Assembly: GCA_024464195.1 (NCBI GenBank)
Contig: JANHAK010000050.1
Coordinates: forward strand, 1 to 7,695
DNA from: Methanomassiliicoccales archaeon
GTDB taxonomy: Archaea > Thermoplasmatota > Thermoplasmata > Methanomassiliicoccales > JACIVX01
Direction: 5' to 3'
DNA: 7,695 nt
Part shown: positions 6,527-7,695 of the stretch, in pieces
How positions within the stretch are numbered: position 1 is the first letter of the stretch
Layout: each line of letters starts with the position of its first letter
Program-made: the position numbers and the translations under genes
Notes under the pieces: model-generated
The model's input: the letters and a program-made list of their open reading frames with translations, nothing else
Told to the model about the DNA's origin: nothing
Databases searched by the model: none

Positions 6527-6772
6527 TGGTTTTTCTCAACCTTCGTTTAACAAGATATCCTAAGAAATTTTGCATTCGGTTATCATTTTTGATTACAAAT
6601 TTAGATATTACAAAGATGAAAAGGGATCCAGGTTTAGGTTTCTTTGAAAAATCTTTAATGTTAAAAGAAACTAAGCATTCTTTCTTTCTTGTTTATCTTC
6701 TCAAAAATATTCACGTCCTTTTTCCAATAATGTTGCACCATATTCGATTTACATCAATAAGACTATTCATGG

Positions 6773-7695
6773 TCATTCTTTAATAAGCATTCTAGCAAGA
6801 TCCTTGTAGTTTTCTGAAAAACGTTCAAAGGAAAAGTGCTCTGATACGTACTGTCTCGTCGGATATTTTTCGCCCCTTAGGATCTCTTTAATTGCATTGC
6901 AGTAATCTTCGGGCTTAAAGGAGGTGATGATTTTTCCAACATGCTCCTCTGGTATGTCCTCGAAAATCCCTGTTCGGCTAACAACAACTGGTAAATCACA
7001 AGCCATTGCCTCGAGAGCCGAATAGCTAACTGATTCATATCGCGAGGGAAAAATGAAAAAGTCCGATGCCGAGTAACAAAAGGGCATCATGTTATGTGGG
7101 AGATTCTCTATAACTATGAGATCCTTGTTCCTTACTGGTGAACTCGTTACGCAGAGTACCTTTATTGATGGCATGAGTTTTGAAATGGACTCGATGACGT
7201 CAAACCCCTTTGCGTGTTCTGCCCTCCCAACGAAAATTCCAAGAGGACCCTCCCAATCTATTCCGAGAATCTCCCTAGATAATTTCTTGTCGTACGGTTT
7301 GAAACGTTCAAGGGAAACACCATTGTGAATTACTTTTGCGTCACAATGATAGTATTTTTTCAGTTCCCTTTGTGTTTTCTCACTGACTGCGACATTGACC
7401 TTTCCGTAAAAATTAATTTTTTCAAAAGTGGGGATGAAGTATTTGGAAGGATAGTATCCTGGTGTTCCGCGAAGGGCATGATCAGCCAATCCCTTGTAAG
7501 TAAAATGAGAAACATTGATCGCAGGAATGTCAGGTCGAAGAATGGATAGATACCAACCAGCGATTCCATTTGAAATTAGAAGATCGTAGTCTCTCTCACG
7601 ATGCATTTGGTGAAATTTCAAACCGATTGCAAAGCCCATGCGAACTTCTTCTAAATTGATTTTGTGTAATTTCGGCAGTTTCTTAAATGAACTTG
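6773..7695 (-). CDS. GT4-type glycosyltransferase, N-terminus outside the window
   Basis: This is a GT-B retaining glycosyltransferase of the group 1/GT4 kind, which moves a sugar from an activated nucleotide donor to an acceptor on the cytoplasmic face of the membrane. An ATG lies at 7637-7639, but the frame stays open past it to the window end (18 more codons, ending KLHKINLEEVR before that Met). The usual first 60-90 residues of the family are absent, so the true start is beyond the edge. Numbering from the internal Met, the inter-domain part has NVAVSEKTQ (82-90) and IHNGVSLERFKP (104-115). The donor domain has FVGRAEHAKG (136-145) with the phosphate-binding R139 and K144. The family E-x7-E motif is E202 and E210, in PSRYESVSYSALEAMACDLP (198-217). 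The catalytic half looks intact. The gene lies 500 bp upstream of the surface protein gene on the same strand, in a likely separate unit. Acceptor and donor cannot be told. A role in surface glycan or glycoprotein synthesis is inferred. Confidence 0.92.
   Translation of the reverse strand, partial: SSFKKLPKLHKINLEEVRMGFAIGLKFHQMHRERDYDLLISNGIAGWYLSILRPDIPAINVSHFTYKGLADHALRGTPGYYPSKYFIPTFEKINFYGKVNVAVSEKTQRELKKYYHCDAKVIHNGVSLERFKPYDKKLSREILGIDWEGPLGIFVGRAEHAKGFDVIESISKLMPSIKVLCVTSSPVRNKDLIVIENLPHNMMPFCYSASDFFIFPSRYESVSYSALEAMACDLPVVVSRTGIFEDIPEEHVGKIITSFKPEDYCNAIKEILRGEKYPTRQYVSEHFSFERFSENYKDLARMLIKE

Larger units (their letters stand above)
6456..6741 (-). pseudogene. Possible decayed or frameshifted small gene
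   Basis: Directly downstream of the glycosyltransferase, an ATG at 6739-6741 opens a 26-codon frame (starts MVQHYWKKDVNIFEKINKKE, stop 6661-6663). An overlapping frame on the same strand is open from 6692 to a TAA at 6456-6458 (78 codons). It includes KKPKPGSLFIFVISKF and RRLRKTIINYDNNKVHGMHQ and ends HQTDTFADLRK. A single-base indel in the A/G-rich run at about 6675-6692 would join the two into one protein of roughly 97 residues. After the TAA the same frame stays open for another 31 codons. So long an open frame is unlikely by chance in DNA this rich in A+T. KPG-S-LFIFVI is faintly like the post-motif strand of class I methyltransferases, but I would not name it. No good ribosome binding site is seen. 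It may instead be noncoding. Confidence 0.3.
6273..6772. other. 500-bp intergenic region
   Basis: Its left part (6273-6400) is of ordinary composition and holds the promoter and ribosome binding site of the giant gene. At 6460-6526 there are three short inverted repeats. From about 6505 to 6772 it is markedly A+T-rich (49 G or C in 180 bases at 6541-6720) and carries minus-strand coding traces, listed separately as a possible pseudogene. A minus-strand T5 run (6703-6707) could end the glycosyltransferase transcript. No tRNA or other structured RNA was recognised. Confidence 0.6.

Noticed and set aside
6520..6783. An 87-codon plus-strand frame in the A+T-rich gap, running 11 bp into the glycosyltransferase 3' end
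   Set aside because: It begins with TTG or an ATG at 6526 without any ribosome binding site, overlaps a convergent gene, has biased F/L/I/K content typical of A+T-rich noncoding DNA, and is antisense to a more protein-like minus-strand frame.
1..7695. CRISPR array, tRNA, rRNA, transposase or insertion-sequence ends
   Set aside because: I saw no regularly spaced direct repeats, no cloverleaf-like sequence and no transposase motifs. The repeats present are protein module repeats or short inverted repeats.

Overview
The window looks archaeal and probably chromosomal. The evidence is a TATA-like box about 100 bp upstream of the main gene, a Shine-Dalgarno site, and a very large, sequon-rich, membrane-anchored surface protein built like many euryarchaeal (for example Thermoplasmatota) cell-surface proteins. 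The lineage is inferred, not proven. Sampled stretches of the large gene are about 38-42% G+C.

Layout. At the left edge, 1-219 (+) is the C-terminal end of a small or truncated membrane protein, followed by a hairpin plus T-run. It converges on the main gene. Positions 294-6272 (-) encode one 1992-residue protein. In order it has a basic N-terminal extension, a signal-type hydrophobic segment, a large domain of about 770 residues that looks like a glycoside-hydrolase-type barrel between beta-rich domains, four SbsA-type Ig modules (Big_5), two other Ig-like modules, two more Big_5 modules, two carboxypeptidase-regulatory-like modules, one transmembrane helix and a charged cytoplasmic tail of about 90 residues. 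I counted about 32 N-x-S/T sequons, all between the two hydrophobic segments, which fits an extracellular glycosylated stalk.

Positions 6273-6772 form a 500-bp gap. Next to the large gene it holds a promoter and ribosome binding site. Farther out it holds a very A+T-rich stretch (49 G+C in 180 bases at 6541-6720), with three short inverted repeats and minus-strand coding traces that look like a decayed or frameshifted small gene. At the right edge, 6773-7695 (-) is the C-terminal two thirds or more of a GT4-type glycosyltransferase. Its reading frame stays open to the window end, so its start lies outside.

Taken together, the window is a cell-envelope locus: a glycosyltransferase that could build surface glycans, and a giant tethered, possibly glycan-active surface protein. 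The functional link between them is inferred from proximity only. The most interesting element is the giant protein, an apparent exoenzyme held on an eight-module Ig stalk and joined through the membrane to a cytoplasmic tail.
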